In this document: positions 42,488-51,391 of the stretch, in pieces
Layout: each line of letters starts with the position of its first letter
Position numbering within the stretch: position 1 is the stretch's first letter
NCBI RefSeq assembly: GCF_024171485.1
Contig: NZ_JALJZX010000001.1
Span: 1-64,000, forward strand
DNA: 64,000 bases
Source of the DNA: Chryseobacterium sp. HSC-36S06
GTDB taxonomy: Bacteria; Bacteroidota; Bacteroidia; Flavobacteriales; Weeksellaceae
Direction: 5' to 3'
Notes under the pieces: model-generated
The model's input: only the letters and a program-made list of their open reading frames with translations
Databases searched by the model: none
Told to the model about the DNA's origin: nothing
Translations under genes and position numbers: made by a program

Positions 42488-42964
42488 ATGGATATAAAAA
42501 TTGATAACAAAGAAATAATTCCGTTTGAAGATTTTGATTTAGGTTGGAGGTTTTCAAAATCACATAATTCTGATATTTCTGAAGAGGAACTAAAACAAAT
42601 TCTTCCGTTATCTGAAAGAGAATCTAAAAGACTAAATAAAGTAATTGATTTTTATGAAATCGAATCAAATAGAATTTTTAATTATCAACAAACTGATTGG
42701 TTTAGATCGAGTCAAGAAAACGATGAAAAAATTGAAAATTTCAGAAGTAATTTAACACATAAATTATCAAAATTCGACGAAGATTTAATTATTTCTTGGA
42801 ATAGAAGAACAACTTTAAAAACTAATAAAACTATCTTTCTAAAATATTGGACAGATTTTCTTTATCCATCTTCCGATGATGTAACTATTATATCTGAAAA
42901 AACGAATTGGATATTATTCTTCTCACATTACGAAGTGTCCAATCTTTGGATAAAAAAACAATAA
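42488..42964 (+). CDS. DUF2947-like protein (cassette 12)
   Basis: A 158-residue soluble protein starting at MDIKIDNKEIIPFED. FDLGWRFSKSHNSDISEEEL with KQILPLSERESKRLNKVIDF and the ending FLKYWTDFLYPSSDDVTIIS, then NWILFFSHYEVSNLWIKK, follow the order of DUF2947, a family that is itself a frequent cassette cargo in Vibrio superintegrons. This is a memory-based match, not a search result. It is the last cassette gene; its attC is cut off. Confidence 0.55.
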   Translation: MDIKIDNKEIIPFEDFDLGWRFSKSHNSDISEEELKQILPLSERESKRLNKVIDFYEIESNRIFNYQQTDWFRSSQENDEKIENFRSNLTHKLSKFDEDLIISWNRRTTLKTNKTIFLKYWTDFLYPSSDDVTIISEKTNWILFFSHYEVSNLWIKKQ

Positions 42965-42968
42965 CGTC

Positions 42969-43000
42969 GTACAACATTGTATTGGCAAAAGACGGGGTGA
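42969..43000 (+). repeat. attC site 12, left half only
   Basis: AAC 42973-42975 followed by ATTGTATTGGCAAAAGACGGGG, nearly identical to the left arm of site 4, but after 43000 the sequence diverges and no right arm follows. The cassette starts GTTGTACGAC (42463) and ends GTCGTACAAC, a perfect 10-base match. The array was therefore cut here. Confidence 0.88.
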
Positions 43001-43738
43001 GCAGAAAAAGAGCAAGAATGACTAATAAAATTATAGAGGGGTTTAAATTTTTGTTTGAATAGCGATCTTAAGATGGTCGATCTAACCAAGAAAAAAATTT
43101 AAAACACGTGTATGAAAACACCGAACACGAAAATTACCCAAATTTTTGATTTTTCTTTTTAAGTGTCTATTTTCCATCATGGAACTTATAAGGATGACTT
43201 AAACATTGCACGATTTCTTGCACGTTATATTTCTAAATAATAGTAAACGCTGATAAATGAACAAAATATTTTGTTCTTTGAAACTTATATGTGTTTGATA
43301 CATAGAAGAATGTTGTACTGACTCTACCCTTTGAAAATCCATATGTCCCTAAATCCAATCTTAAATCATTCACTTACAGTTTTGTAGGTGACTTTATGTT
43401 TTTGTACGTTCTATGCACGATTCTCTTACATTGCCTATGATTTCTATTAGCAGGAAAGCTTTATCGCTCCACATTTTACCCCGAATAATATTCAAAATAA
43501 ATTTGATGACTATCTAAGAAATTTGTGAATAGATCGAACCATTGCACATTATTAAATTGGACAAAATTGGACAAAAGAATTGTAAATTTTCTTAGTATTT
43601 TTATCGCATGATATTTTTATTAACTACCTAAATATATTATCACTACTTAAAATTAAAAGAAATATTGGTCCATATTATTTATAGTCAAGATGATATCAAT
43701 ATGTAAGATATTTTAAAACGTATAATTAAAAATAAACT
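43001..43738. other. Gene-free stretch right of the array
   Basis: About 740 bases without a supported gene. A direct repeat AAATTGGACA stands at about 43555 and 43565. No attC arm is found, so this is where the array meets unrelated island DNA. Confidence 0.5.
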
Positions 43739-44167
43739 ATGAAAAAAACAATTGTCATTGCTACTGTACTTTCTCTGATCATCTCATGCCGAAAAGATGA
43801 TGAAGATCAATCTCTACAGTTTAACGGAGCTTGGAAAAACTATAAAGATGTAATATATGATGGGAAAACAGGGACGGTAAGTACTTCAGAAGACATCGCT
43901 TGTGGTGAATTGCTTGAGTTTACCAGCACGACTAATGTACGAACTACTGAATATAGCAGCGATTCTAACGATGGTAATTGCAAAAAAAGATCTGTATGGG
44001 AAGGAAATTATTCTTTTAATGAATCTACAAGAATAATTATTATTGATGATGAGGAATATTCAGTTAAAAACATTTCTTCAACTGAAATGCAACTGCAATT
44101 TGATTATTATGATATAAATAATGATGGTGTTTTAGAAAAATATGTAGTATACTATAAGAAGCAATAA
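43739..44167 (+). CDS. Lipocalin-like lipoprotein
   Basis: A 142-residue lipoprotein (signal residues 1-16, lipobox ISC). The mature part starts QFNGAWKNYKDVIYDGKTGT, and FTSTTNVRTTEYSSDSNDGN, VWEGNYSFNESTRIIIIDDE and the ending YDINNDGVLEKYVVYYKK are those of the small lipocalin-like beta-barrel proteins common in Flavobacteria. It lies outside the cassette array and has its own long upstream region. Confidence 0.78.
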   Translation: MKKTIVIATVLSLIISCRKDDEDQSLQFNGAWKNYKDVIYDGKTGTVSTSEDIACGELLEFTSTTNVRTTEYSSDSNDGNCKKRSVWEGNYSFNESTRIIIIDDEEYSVKNISSTEMQLQFDYYDINNDGVLEKYVVYYKKQ

Positions 44168-44526
44168 GATTAAGAAAATATAAAATTAACGCTATCTGCA
44201 AAGTTGGAGTTGAATAATTAGGGCTTGGATATATAATCTGAGCCTTTCTTCAAAAATCTTGATAGTGTCATCAACAATGTTTTCACAAAAAATCTATTAA
44301 ATTAACCCCGAAAATCGAGCAAATATAAAAGTGTTTGCAGTTAATTCTATACTGCTTATGATAACAACAATAATGTCTTAGTAGGTGGGATTTTTGATTT
44401 TGTTTAGAATTAGACACACAAATAAGATCATTTCCAGCAAGTTCAGATGGACCTAACGCAAGTTCTCACTCATGAACAAAATTGTAATATAGAGGAAATC
44501 GTCTGCCCAAAATACTTTAAACTAAA
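44168..44526. other. Gene-free stretch
   Basis: About 360 bases with no supported gene, repeat or RNA. It lies between the lipoprotein gene and the terminator of a minus-strand small gene. Confidence 0.5.
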
Positions 44527-44527
44527 A

Positions 44528-44563
44528 CAAAAACGGGAACCGATTTTATATTCAGTTCCCATT
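44528..44563 (-). terminator. Terminator after the 87-residue gene
   Basis: GGGAAC (44535-44540) pairs with GTTCCC (44555-44560) around a 14-base loop, and a T-run follows on the minus strand. Confidence 0.6.
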
Positions 44564-44566
44564 TAA

Positions 44567-44830
44567 TTACCGACCTATGTAAGGTGCGAACCCATACATT
44601 TCCCTCTCAATTTTAAGTGAGAGTTCCAAAGTTTTGAAATAGCTACGAGCCAATTTATCTACTTCACTGCTCGGATACAAATCTATTTCATCCCAGAATT
44701 CACGTAAAATGTCTTTTTTAAAGAGTTCAATTATTAGCTTTTTGCTATAGATCGTGTCTAAACCATCCTGTACTATCTTACAGCCATCAAATTTGTTTGA
44801 TAGGATGATGCTATAAAAATTTTCATTCAT
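44567..44830 (-). CDS. Small hypothetical protein
   Basis: An 87-residue soluble, helical protein rich in acidic and aromatic residues, ending REMYGFAPYIGR. No family is recognised. It is divergent from hsdM, 148 bases away, and has a terminator, so it is probably a real gene. A regulatory or anti-restriction role near the R-M locus would be a guess. Confidence 0.6.
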   Translation of the reverse strand: MNENFYSIILSNKFDGCKIVQDGLDTIYSKKLIIELFKKDILREFWDEIDLYPSSEVDKLARSYFKTLELSLKIEREMYGFAPYIGR

Positions 44831-44978
44831 ATTTTTTATGATTTAATTTATTTATCAGGTTTCCCTTCTATTTAAAATATAATCTTAAAAAATTAAATTG
44901 TAAATAGATCTTCGTGATTTTTTACAAAAACTTAAAATATTTTTTCTTTTCATTACCTTAGTGCATTATTTAAATTCA

Positions 44979-46463
44979 ATGCCAGAACACAAACTTTCAT
45001 TATCCCAACTCGAACAATATCTTTCTAAAGCAGCTTGGATCCTAAAAGGACCCGTTGATGCGTCCGACTTCAAAGTATATATATTTCCTCTATTGTTCTT
45101 CAAAAGACTTTCAGACGTATATGACGAAGAATATAGATCAGCATTAGAAGAATCTGATGGTGATGATGAATACGCAAACCTACCTGAATTTCACCGATTT
45201 ATTTTGCCTGATGGGTGCCATTGGAACGATGTAAGAGAGACATCCTTTAATAAAGGTCTTGCCATTGAAAAAGCATTTCGTGGAATCGAACAGGCTAATC
45301 AGGAACTACTCTACGGTATATTTGGAGATGCTCAGTGGAGTAATAAAGACAGACTTTCAGACCGACTTTTAAATGATTTAATAGAACATTTTTCTCAGTA
45401 TACCCTCTCCAACTCGACAGTTGACGCAGATATTCTCGGCCGTGCGTATGAGTATTTAATAAAACACTTTGCAGATCTTACCAACAAAAAAGCTGGGGAA
45501 TTCTATACACCACGATCTGTTGTTCACCTGTTAGGTTTAGTGTTGGATCCTCACGAAGGTGAAAGCATATATGATCCTGCATGCGGAACGGGAGGAATGT
45601 TGTTGGAGTGTGTAAACCATTTACAGGAAAACAATGAAGATTACAGAACTCTGAAGCTATTCGGTCAGGAGAAGAACCTTACTTCAAGTTCCATCGCAAG
45701 AATGAATATGTTCCTTCATGGTATAGAGGATTTCCAAATTTTCCGAGGGGATACCCTCCGTAACCCTGCGTTTTTTGAAGCGGACGGACTTAAGACTTTT
45801 GATTGTGTAATTGCAAATCCACCTTTCTCGTTAGATGATTGGGGGCATGAAAATTGGGCCAATGATCCATACGGGAGAAATATTGCAGGGGTTCCACCAA
45901 AAAGTAATGGTGATATGGCTTGGGTTCAGCACATGATTAAATCAATGAACAGTACAGGAAGAATGACAGTGGTTCTTCCACATGGAGCATTATTCCGAAA
46001 AGGTGCTGAGGGAAAAATCCGTAAAGAGTTATTGGAACAGGACATGCTGGAAGCGGTGATTGGATTAGGACCCAATATTTTTTACGGGACCCAACTTGCA
46101 GCATGTGTTCTCGTGTTCAGGCAAAACAAAGAAACCGAAAAGAAAGGCAAAGTCATTTTTATTGATGGTTCCGAACAGGTTAGAGTGGGAAGAGCTCAAA
46201 ACTTTTTAGATACGGAACACGTCAACCAACTCTTCAGTTGGTACCAAGACTATAAAAATGTAGAAAACTACGTAAATGTGGTTGACTTGGAAATGATTGC
46301 CGAAAACGATTTCAACCTTAACATTCCTCTTTATGTGGAAAAAGTGATAGAAGATAATCTCCCAACAGTTGAAGAAGCGATTACGGATCTTAAAAAAGCT
46401 TGGACCGAAAGTCTTGAAGCAGAAGAAAAATTTAAAAAAATATTAAACACTTTTATATCGTGA
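44979..46463 (+). CDS. hsdM: Type I restriction-modification N6-adenine methyltransferase HsdM
   Basis: A 494-residue protein from ATG 44979. The N-terminal HsdM helical domain (LEQYLSKAAWILKGPVDASD) is followed by the N6_Mtase domain: FYTPRSVVHLLGLVLDP, SAM motif I YDPACGTGGMLLEC near residue 198, and catalytic motif IV ANPPFSLDDWG near residue 279. HsdM methylates adenine at the site chosen by HsdS. All key residues are present. The in-frame GTG at 44961 is possible. It overlaps the next gene by four bases (GTGA). Confidence 0.95.
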   Translation: MPEHKLSLSQLEQYLSKAAWILKGPVDASDFKVYIFPLLFFKRLSDVYDEEYRSALEESDGDDEYANLPEFHRFILPDGCHWNDVRETSFNKGLAIEKAFRGIEQANQELLYGIFGDAQWSNKDRLSDRLLNDLIEHFSQYTLSNSTVDADILGRAYEYLIKHFADLTNKKAGEFYTPRSVVHLLGLVLDPHEGESIYDPACGTGGMLLECVNHLQENNEDYRTLKLFGQEKNLTSSSIARMNMFLHGIEDFQIFRGDTLRNPAFFEADGLKTFDCVIANPPFSLDDWGHENWANDPYGRNIAGVPPKSNGDMAWVQHMIKSMNSTGRMTVVLPHGALFRKGAEGKIRKELLEQDMLEAVIGLGPNIFYGTQLAACVLVFRQNKETEKKGKVIFIDGSEQVRVGRAQNFLDTEHVNQLFSWYQDYKNVENYVNVVDLEMIAENDFNLNIPLYVEKVIEDNLPTVEEAITDLKKAWTESLEAEEKFKKILNTFIS

Positions 46464-48310
46464 GTAAAATGCCATCAAGTTCTGCTCAAGACAGACAACT
46501 ATCGGTATGGTTCGAAAAAATCAAAAACGGAGAGATCAAATTACCTCGGTTTCAACGTCCACAATCGTGGGATAGGAACAGGGTTGTAAGTTTATTGTCA
46601 ACAATTAGTCAAAATTTACCTTTAGGAGTAACACTGATTTTAGATGTGAACGAAGAACAATTTGTTTCAAGATATTTGGTCACAGCTCCTGAAACAGGGT
46701 CAAGAGTTACAGAACACTTGTTAGATGGTCAACAAAGGCTTACTGCGCTTTGGAGGTCACTTCATAATAATTATGAGGAAGCCACTTATTTCCTCTACCT
46801 ATCAAAGTATGACCAAGCTTTGGATAAGAATATGCCGAATCCCGAAAACTCAGGGATACATTGCAGAACAAGGTGGAAAAATAAAAAAGGTCTACGAATG
46901 CCATTATGGGCAGATTCAGCATCAGAATCTTTTGAAAGAGGATTAATACCACTAAACTTGTTGATCCCAGGCGATATTTCAGTTGAAATTGAATCATGGA
47001 TTGATAAGGCCATTGCACCATTAAAACCTCAATCTCAAGTTGATAATTATGAAGAAAAATTAATGTCGTGGATGACTCTCAAAAATGAAATTAATACTGT
47101 AATAAGAGATTATAGAGAAACTATCGCCCACTTCAATTTACCATTCCTTTCTTTACCCGCGAAAACTAATAAAGAAACGGCACTTCAGGTTTTCATCAAT
47201 ATGAATACCAATAGTAAGCCTCTTTCTCAATATGATATAATCCGAGCGGAAATTGAAGGTGTTAAAGGTGTATCATTGGATGAATACCAAAAACATCTTA
47301 ACGATAACCATCCAAATGTTAAGCACTACTTCGAATTGCCTTTCTTAATTTTAGCAACCTCTGCCTTAATGCAGGGTAAATTACCAAATCAGAGGGGAAT
47401 GTGGGAAATGAAGAAGGAGTTGATGGTAGAGAATTGGGGAACAATGGAACTCGGTTTGGCGAAGATGGCGGTTTTCATGGAATCTCAGGGTATTTTTGAC
47501 CAAGCAAGATTGCCAACCAACGCGGTTCTCTCAGTTATTGCTGCACTTTATACTTACATTCCTGAAACTTTAGATGCGAGAGGGTCATTTGAGGTGCTAT
47601 TAAAAAAATATTTATGGTCAAGTTTTTTCACGGACCGATATGAAAATTCTGCTGCCTCTAATGCCTATAGCGATTTTATTGCTCTCAAAAATTTAGTCAA
47701 AGGTAACGTGAATGAAAAGGGCGAAATTTATTCGGAATCCGACGTACCTGTATTAAATCGTCAAAGATATCCATTAAGTACGGAAGAAGAGTTGATAAGG
47801 GTTGCTTGGCCGAAAAGGGAGAACATCAGAGCAAGAGGTATTATGGCGATATTCTCAAAGTTAGGTGCCATAGATTTTGCAGATGGTACATTATTAAGCA
47901 GAGATGCTTTAAAGGAAGGAAAAAGGCATTACCATCATGTTTTTCCTGATGCTCTTTTGAAGATTGCTGAAACTGAAAGTTATTTGGCATTAAACTGTGC
48001 AATGATTACAGATAAAACCAATCTCAATATTAGTAATAAGGAACCTTATCGTTATTTGAAAGAAAGATATCAATGGGTTGATGAAGACATTGTAAATACA
48101 CGTTTAAAATCTCATTTGATTCCAATAGATGAATTAAAAAATGGTGGTTACGAGAGTCTGCAACATGAAGAAAAGATCGCAAAGATAAAATCTGATTTTG
48201 ATAATTTCATTTCAAAAAGAGCTCAATATGTAGTTTCTGCTATAAAGGAATTAACACAGGGAAGGGATATTTCTGCCGCTGAAATTATTAACTCTGTCGA
48301 AACAAAATAA
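46460..48310 (+). CDS. GmrSD-type protein, DUF262 plus HNH (DUF1524-like)
   Basis: A 616-residue protein. The N-terminal DUF262/ParB-like domain has KLPRFQRPQSWDRNRVVSLL and the nucleotide-binding DGQQR in HLLDGQQRLTALWRSL near residue 88. The C-terminal part (residues about 485-540) has RHYHHVFPDALL and NCAMITDKTNLNISNKEPYRYL, the His-Asn layout of the HNH nuclease in GmrD/DUF1524. GmrSD proteins cut modified phage DNA; SspE and BrxU are relatives. It starts with GTG overlapping the hsdM stop, with ATG 46469 as the alternative, and is inserted between two hsdM genes, which is not the usual type I layout. Confidence 0.85.
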   Translation: MSKMPSSSAQDRQLSVWFEKIKNGEIKLPRFQRPQSWDRNRVVSLLSTISQNLPLGVTLILDVNEEQFVSRYLVTAPETGSRVTEHLLDGQQRLTALWRSLHNNYEEATYFLYLSKYDQALDKNMPNPENSGIHCRTRWKNKKGLRMPLWADSASESFERGLIPLNLLIPGDISVEIESWIDKAIAPLKPQSQVDNYEEKLMSWMTLKNEINTVIRDYRETIAHFNLPFLSLPAKTNKETALQVFINMNTNSKPLSQYDIIRAEIEGVKGVSLDEYQKHLNDNHPNVKHYFELPFLILATSALMQGKLPNQRGMWEMKKELMVENWGTMELGLAKMAVFMESQGIFDQARLPTNAVLSVIAALYTYIPETLDARGSFEVLLKKYLWSSFFTDRYENSAASNAYSDFIALKNLVKGNVNEKGEIYSESDVPVLNRQRYPLSTEEELIRVAWPKRENIRARGIMAIFSKLGAIDFADGTLLSRDALKEGKRHYHHVFPDALLKIAETESYLALNCAMITDKTNLNISNKEPYRYLKERYQWVDEDIVNTRLKSHLIPIDELKNGGYESLQHEEKIAKIKSDFDNFISKRAQYVVSAIKELTQGRDISAAEIINSVETK

Positions 48311-48312
48311 CA

Positions 48313-49763
48313 ATGACCCAAAAACAATTAGAAAACTACCTGTGGGGTGCTGCGAAGATTCTTCGTGGGACCATTGATGCTGGTGATTATAAACAATATA
48401 TTTTTCCCTTACTTTTCTTTAAGAGGATCTGTGATGTCTATGAGGAAGAGTATGAAAAAGCACTTGAAGAAAGTGACGGTGATTTGGAATATGCTTCGTT
48501 TGCAGAAAATCACCATTTCCAAGTTCCTGAGCTGGCGCATTGGAACCGCGTTCGTGAAACTACGGTGAATGTAGGTAAAAGGATTCAGGACTCGATGAGA
48601 GAAATTGAGAAAGCTAATCCCGACACCCTCTTTGGGATTTTCGGGGATGCTTCATGGACCAACAAGGAACGTCTTACAGATGGAATCCTCACCAACCTTA
48701 TTGAACATTTCTCCCAACACAAACTCAACCTCTCCAACGTTTCAGATGATAAACTGGGTAACGCTTATGAGTATTTGATTAAAGAATTTGCCGATGACAG
48801 TGGACATACCGCTGCGGAGTTTTACACCAACAGAACCGTGGTGAAACTGATGACCAAGATTATGGATCCGAAACCTGGGGAAAGTGTTTACGATCCCACC
48901 TGTGGTTCGGGAGGTTTATTACTAAACTGTGCCCTGCACCTAAAGGAGGAAGGAAAAGAATACCGAACCTTGAAACTTTACGGTCAGGAAATTAACCTCA
49001 TTACCTCTGCGATTGCAAGGATGAACATGTTTATGCATGGTATTGAAGAGTTTGAGATTATCCGTGGGGATACTTTGGCCCAACCTGCTTTCTTAGAAAA
49101 TGATGAGCTGAAGAATTTAATATCGTATTGGCGAATCCACCCTACTCTATAAAATCCTGGGACAGGAAATCATTTGAAAACGATCCATACGGACGAAATA
49201 TTTGGGGAACCCCACCACAGGGATGTGCAGATTATGCTTTTGAACAACATATTCAAAGAAGCTTAAACGAGCAAAACGGAAGGTCAATTAGTTTATGGCC
49301 ACAGGGATTTTTGGACAGAAATAGTGAGGAAGATATCAGAACATCTTTCATAATGTCCGACCGAATTGAGGCAGTGATTGGTTTAGGTAGAAATCTTTTC
49401 TATAACTCAGGGATGGAATCTTGTCTTGTCATTTCAAGAACAAAAAAAGTTGAAGAAAGAAAAGGAAAAATTTTATTTATTAATGCTTCAGATTTAGTAA
49501 AAAAAGAAAAAACTATTAGTTTTCTTGAAGACCATCATATTCAAAAGATCCTTGATGCTTACGAAAAAGGCAATGATAGGGATGGATTGTCTCGGTTAGT
49601 TGATGTTGAAGACGTAATTACTAATAGAGGTTCGCTTAACATTAATCTCTATGTAAACAAATATGAAAAATCGGACGATGCTTTTTCAGAAATTTATGAC
49701 ACTTGGTTACACAATTCTGATCGCCTCAAAAAAACAATGAATAAACTTTTAACAGGAATTTAA
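48313..49763 (+). pseudogene. hsdM: Second HsdM, frameshifted before the catalytic motif
   Basis: Residues 1-280 match HsdM (LENYLWGAAKILRGTIDAGD, FYTNRTVVKLMTKIMDP, motif I YDPTCGSGGLLLNC near residue 193). At about 49115, in the word CTGAAGAATTTAATATC, the frame is lost; one more A would give ELKKFNIVLANPPY and continue into the frame starting at 49128, which carries motif IV NPPYSIKSWD and the rest to the stop at 49763. So one base is missing. Without it the protein lacks its catalytic motif. A sequencing error or programmed slippage at the A-run is possible. The second frame overlaps hsdS by one base. Confidence 0.85.
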
Positions 49764-50851
49764 TGGAGTTGATAATTGATAAAAGTAAGTGGAAAAAAGT
49801 CCGTTTAGGGGATGTCGCGTTTGAATACAGTAAACGAATTAATAATCCATCTGAAAGTGAATTTGACAGATTTGTGGGTTCAAGTAATATTGGTCAGTGG
49901 GATTTCCGAGTGAATTCGTGGGAGTCGACACAATCAGTAAGTTCTGCTATGAAACTGTTTGAGCCAAATGACTATCTCCTTGTAAGAAGAAGTTTGTACG
50001 CAAGCGATTTCAGAGAACGAGCTCCAAGGGCCAATTTTCACGGTGTTTGCTCAGGTGATATTCTAACAATTAAAGAAAATTCTGAATTTGTTTCAGATGG
50101 CTTTCTCATAGGCATTTTTAATAGTCAGGATTTATGGAACTACGTTGTTGCAAATGCTTCTGGTTCTATTACAAGACGTATTAAATGGAGAGACCTTGCC
50201 AATTACGAATTCCTTCTCCCACCAAAAGAAGAACAGAAAAAATTGGCAGAACTTCTTTGGGCCATGGATGATGTGATTGAGAAGGAGAAAAGGTTGTTGA
50301 GTAACATAGAGAAATTATATTTTTCAAAAAGAAAAGAAATAGGTAAAAGCGGAAAATCATACAAACTAAAGGAAATTATAAATCTTAATTATGGAAAACC
50401 ATTAAAAAATTCCGATAGAATCAATGGTGAATATGATGTTATCAGTTCTGCAGGTTTTCAGGGAAAGCATAATTTGTTTATTTCTGAAGGACCTGGGATT
50501 GTAATTGGAAGGAAAGGAAATGCAGGTAATGTTATGTGGGTTGAAAATAATTTTTGGACAATAGATACAGCATATTATGTTTCATTATCAGAAAAGTTTA
50601 CAAATATTCCGATGAAAGGATTATATCATATTTTAAAAAATGTAGACTTTAAGAGAGATGTAACAGCAACAGCGGTACCAGGCTTAAATCGTGAGGATGC
50701 ATTAAATAGAAAAGTTTTGATACCTGAAAACAAGGAGTTATTATCGTTTGTATCAGATTTTGAAAAACTAACAGACACAGAAAATTTAATATTGAAAAAA
50801 ATATCTTTTTCCCAATCTCTTCAAAAGAGTTTAATTAACCAAATTTTCTAA
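49763..50851 (+). CDS. hsdS: Type I restriction-modification specificity subunit HsdS
   Basis: A 362-residue protein with two target-recognition domains, each followed by a conserved helical spacer. The first is WKKVRLGDVAFEYSKRINN and ends LLPPKEEQKKLAELLWAMDD, the second starts YKLKEIINLNYGKPLKNSDR and ends KVLIPENKELLSFVSDFEKL. Each TRD reads half of a bipartite site. Its ATG overlaps the last base of the second hsdM frame (TAATG). The length is at the short end for the family. Confidence 0.92.
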   Translation: MELIIDKSKWKKVRLGDVAFEYSKRINNPSESEFDRFVGSSNIGQWDFRVNSWESTQSVSSAMKLFEPNDYLLVRRSLYASDFRERAPRANFHGVCSGDILTIKENSEFVSDGFLIGIFNSQDLWNYVVANASGSITRRIKWRDLANYEFLLPPKEEQKKLAELLWAMDDVIEKEKRLLSNIEKLYFSKRKEIGKSGKSYKLKEIINLNYGKPLKNSDRINGEYDVISSAGFQGKHNLFISEGPGIVIGRKGNAGNVMWVENNFWTIDTAYYVSLSEKFTNIPMKGLYHILKNVDFKRDVTATAVPGLNREDALNRKVLIPENKELLSFVSDFEKLTDTENLILKKISFSQSLQKSLINQIF

Positions 50852-50852
50852 A

Positions 50853-51263
50853 ATGTGCGAAATCTCCGATGAACTTAAATTGTGCACCTGTACCAACACC
50901 GAAGATTTAGAGAATTCTTGGGAACTGTACATCTATCATAAAGATCAGGATGTGTTGATGGTTGGGGAACCTATGTTTCCTATAATGTTAACCGCACAGG
51001 ACCTAAAAAACAAAGATGTTATTCTTTCTCTTCTCAATCAGAAAAACTGTTTCGATTTCGATTACACTCCCAAATCAAAAGACCGCTTACTCTTTATATT
51101 AAAGAACATAAACGGAGAACCTTTGGATTACCAATCAGAATATATTTTCCATGGCTTTTCCTACAACGGTAAAAAATGGAAACATGAGGATTTCCATCCC
51201 TTAGAATGGATGGAGAAACATGAAGTTGAAAAACAGGGGAAGATAGAGAATTTGTATAAATAG
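50853..51263 (+). CDS. Hypothetical protein between hsdS and hsdR
   Basis: A 136-residue soluble protein starting MCEISDELKLCTCTNTEDLE, with several Cys near the N-terminus and GEPLDYQSEYIFHGFSYNGK later. No family is recognised. It follows hsdS by one base, so it is in the operon. It could be a small accessory or a remnant of an inserted gene. Confidence 0.7.
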   Translation: MCEISDELKLCTCTNTEDLENSWELYIYHKDQDVLMVGEPMFPIMLTAQDLKNKDVILSLLNQKNCFDFDYTPKSKDRLLFILKNINGEPLDYQSEYIFHGFSYNGKKWKHEDFHPLEWMEKHEVEKQGKIENLYK

Positions 51264-51391
51264 GTGAATAAAGTTGTCCTTAAGTGACAGCAAATTAAAT
51301 ACAAAAAAAGTACTGCCAATAGTACTTGTACGATATTAAGTGACAAAAGCAATTAGGTAGGTGACATAAATTATTAATTACCATAAATGTT

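Larger units (their letters stand above)
32511..43000 (+). mobile_element. Integron-type cassette array without integrase (CALIN), 12 cassettes
   Basis: Fourteen genes in one direction are separated by imperfect palindromes of 127-196 bp that start with AAC and end with GTT, as attC sites do. In eleven of twelve cassettes the 8-10 bases at the cassette start are the exact reverse complement of the bases that open its own attC; in one (the DUF2071 cassette) one base differs. This is the signature of cassettes that close to a circle by recombination at G/TT. No integron integrase with the extra IntI helix can be seen in the window, so the array is a CALIN carried on an ssrA island. Confidence 0.88.

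Noticed and set aside
33277-43000. CRISPR array
   Set aside because: The repeats are 127-196 bp imperfect palindromes between genes, differ from each other and do not alternate with short spacers; they fit attC sites instead.
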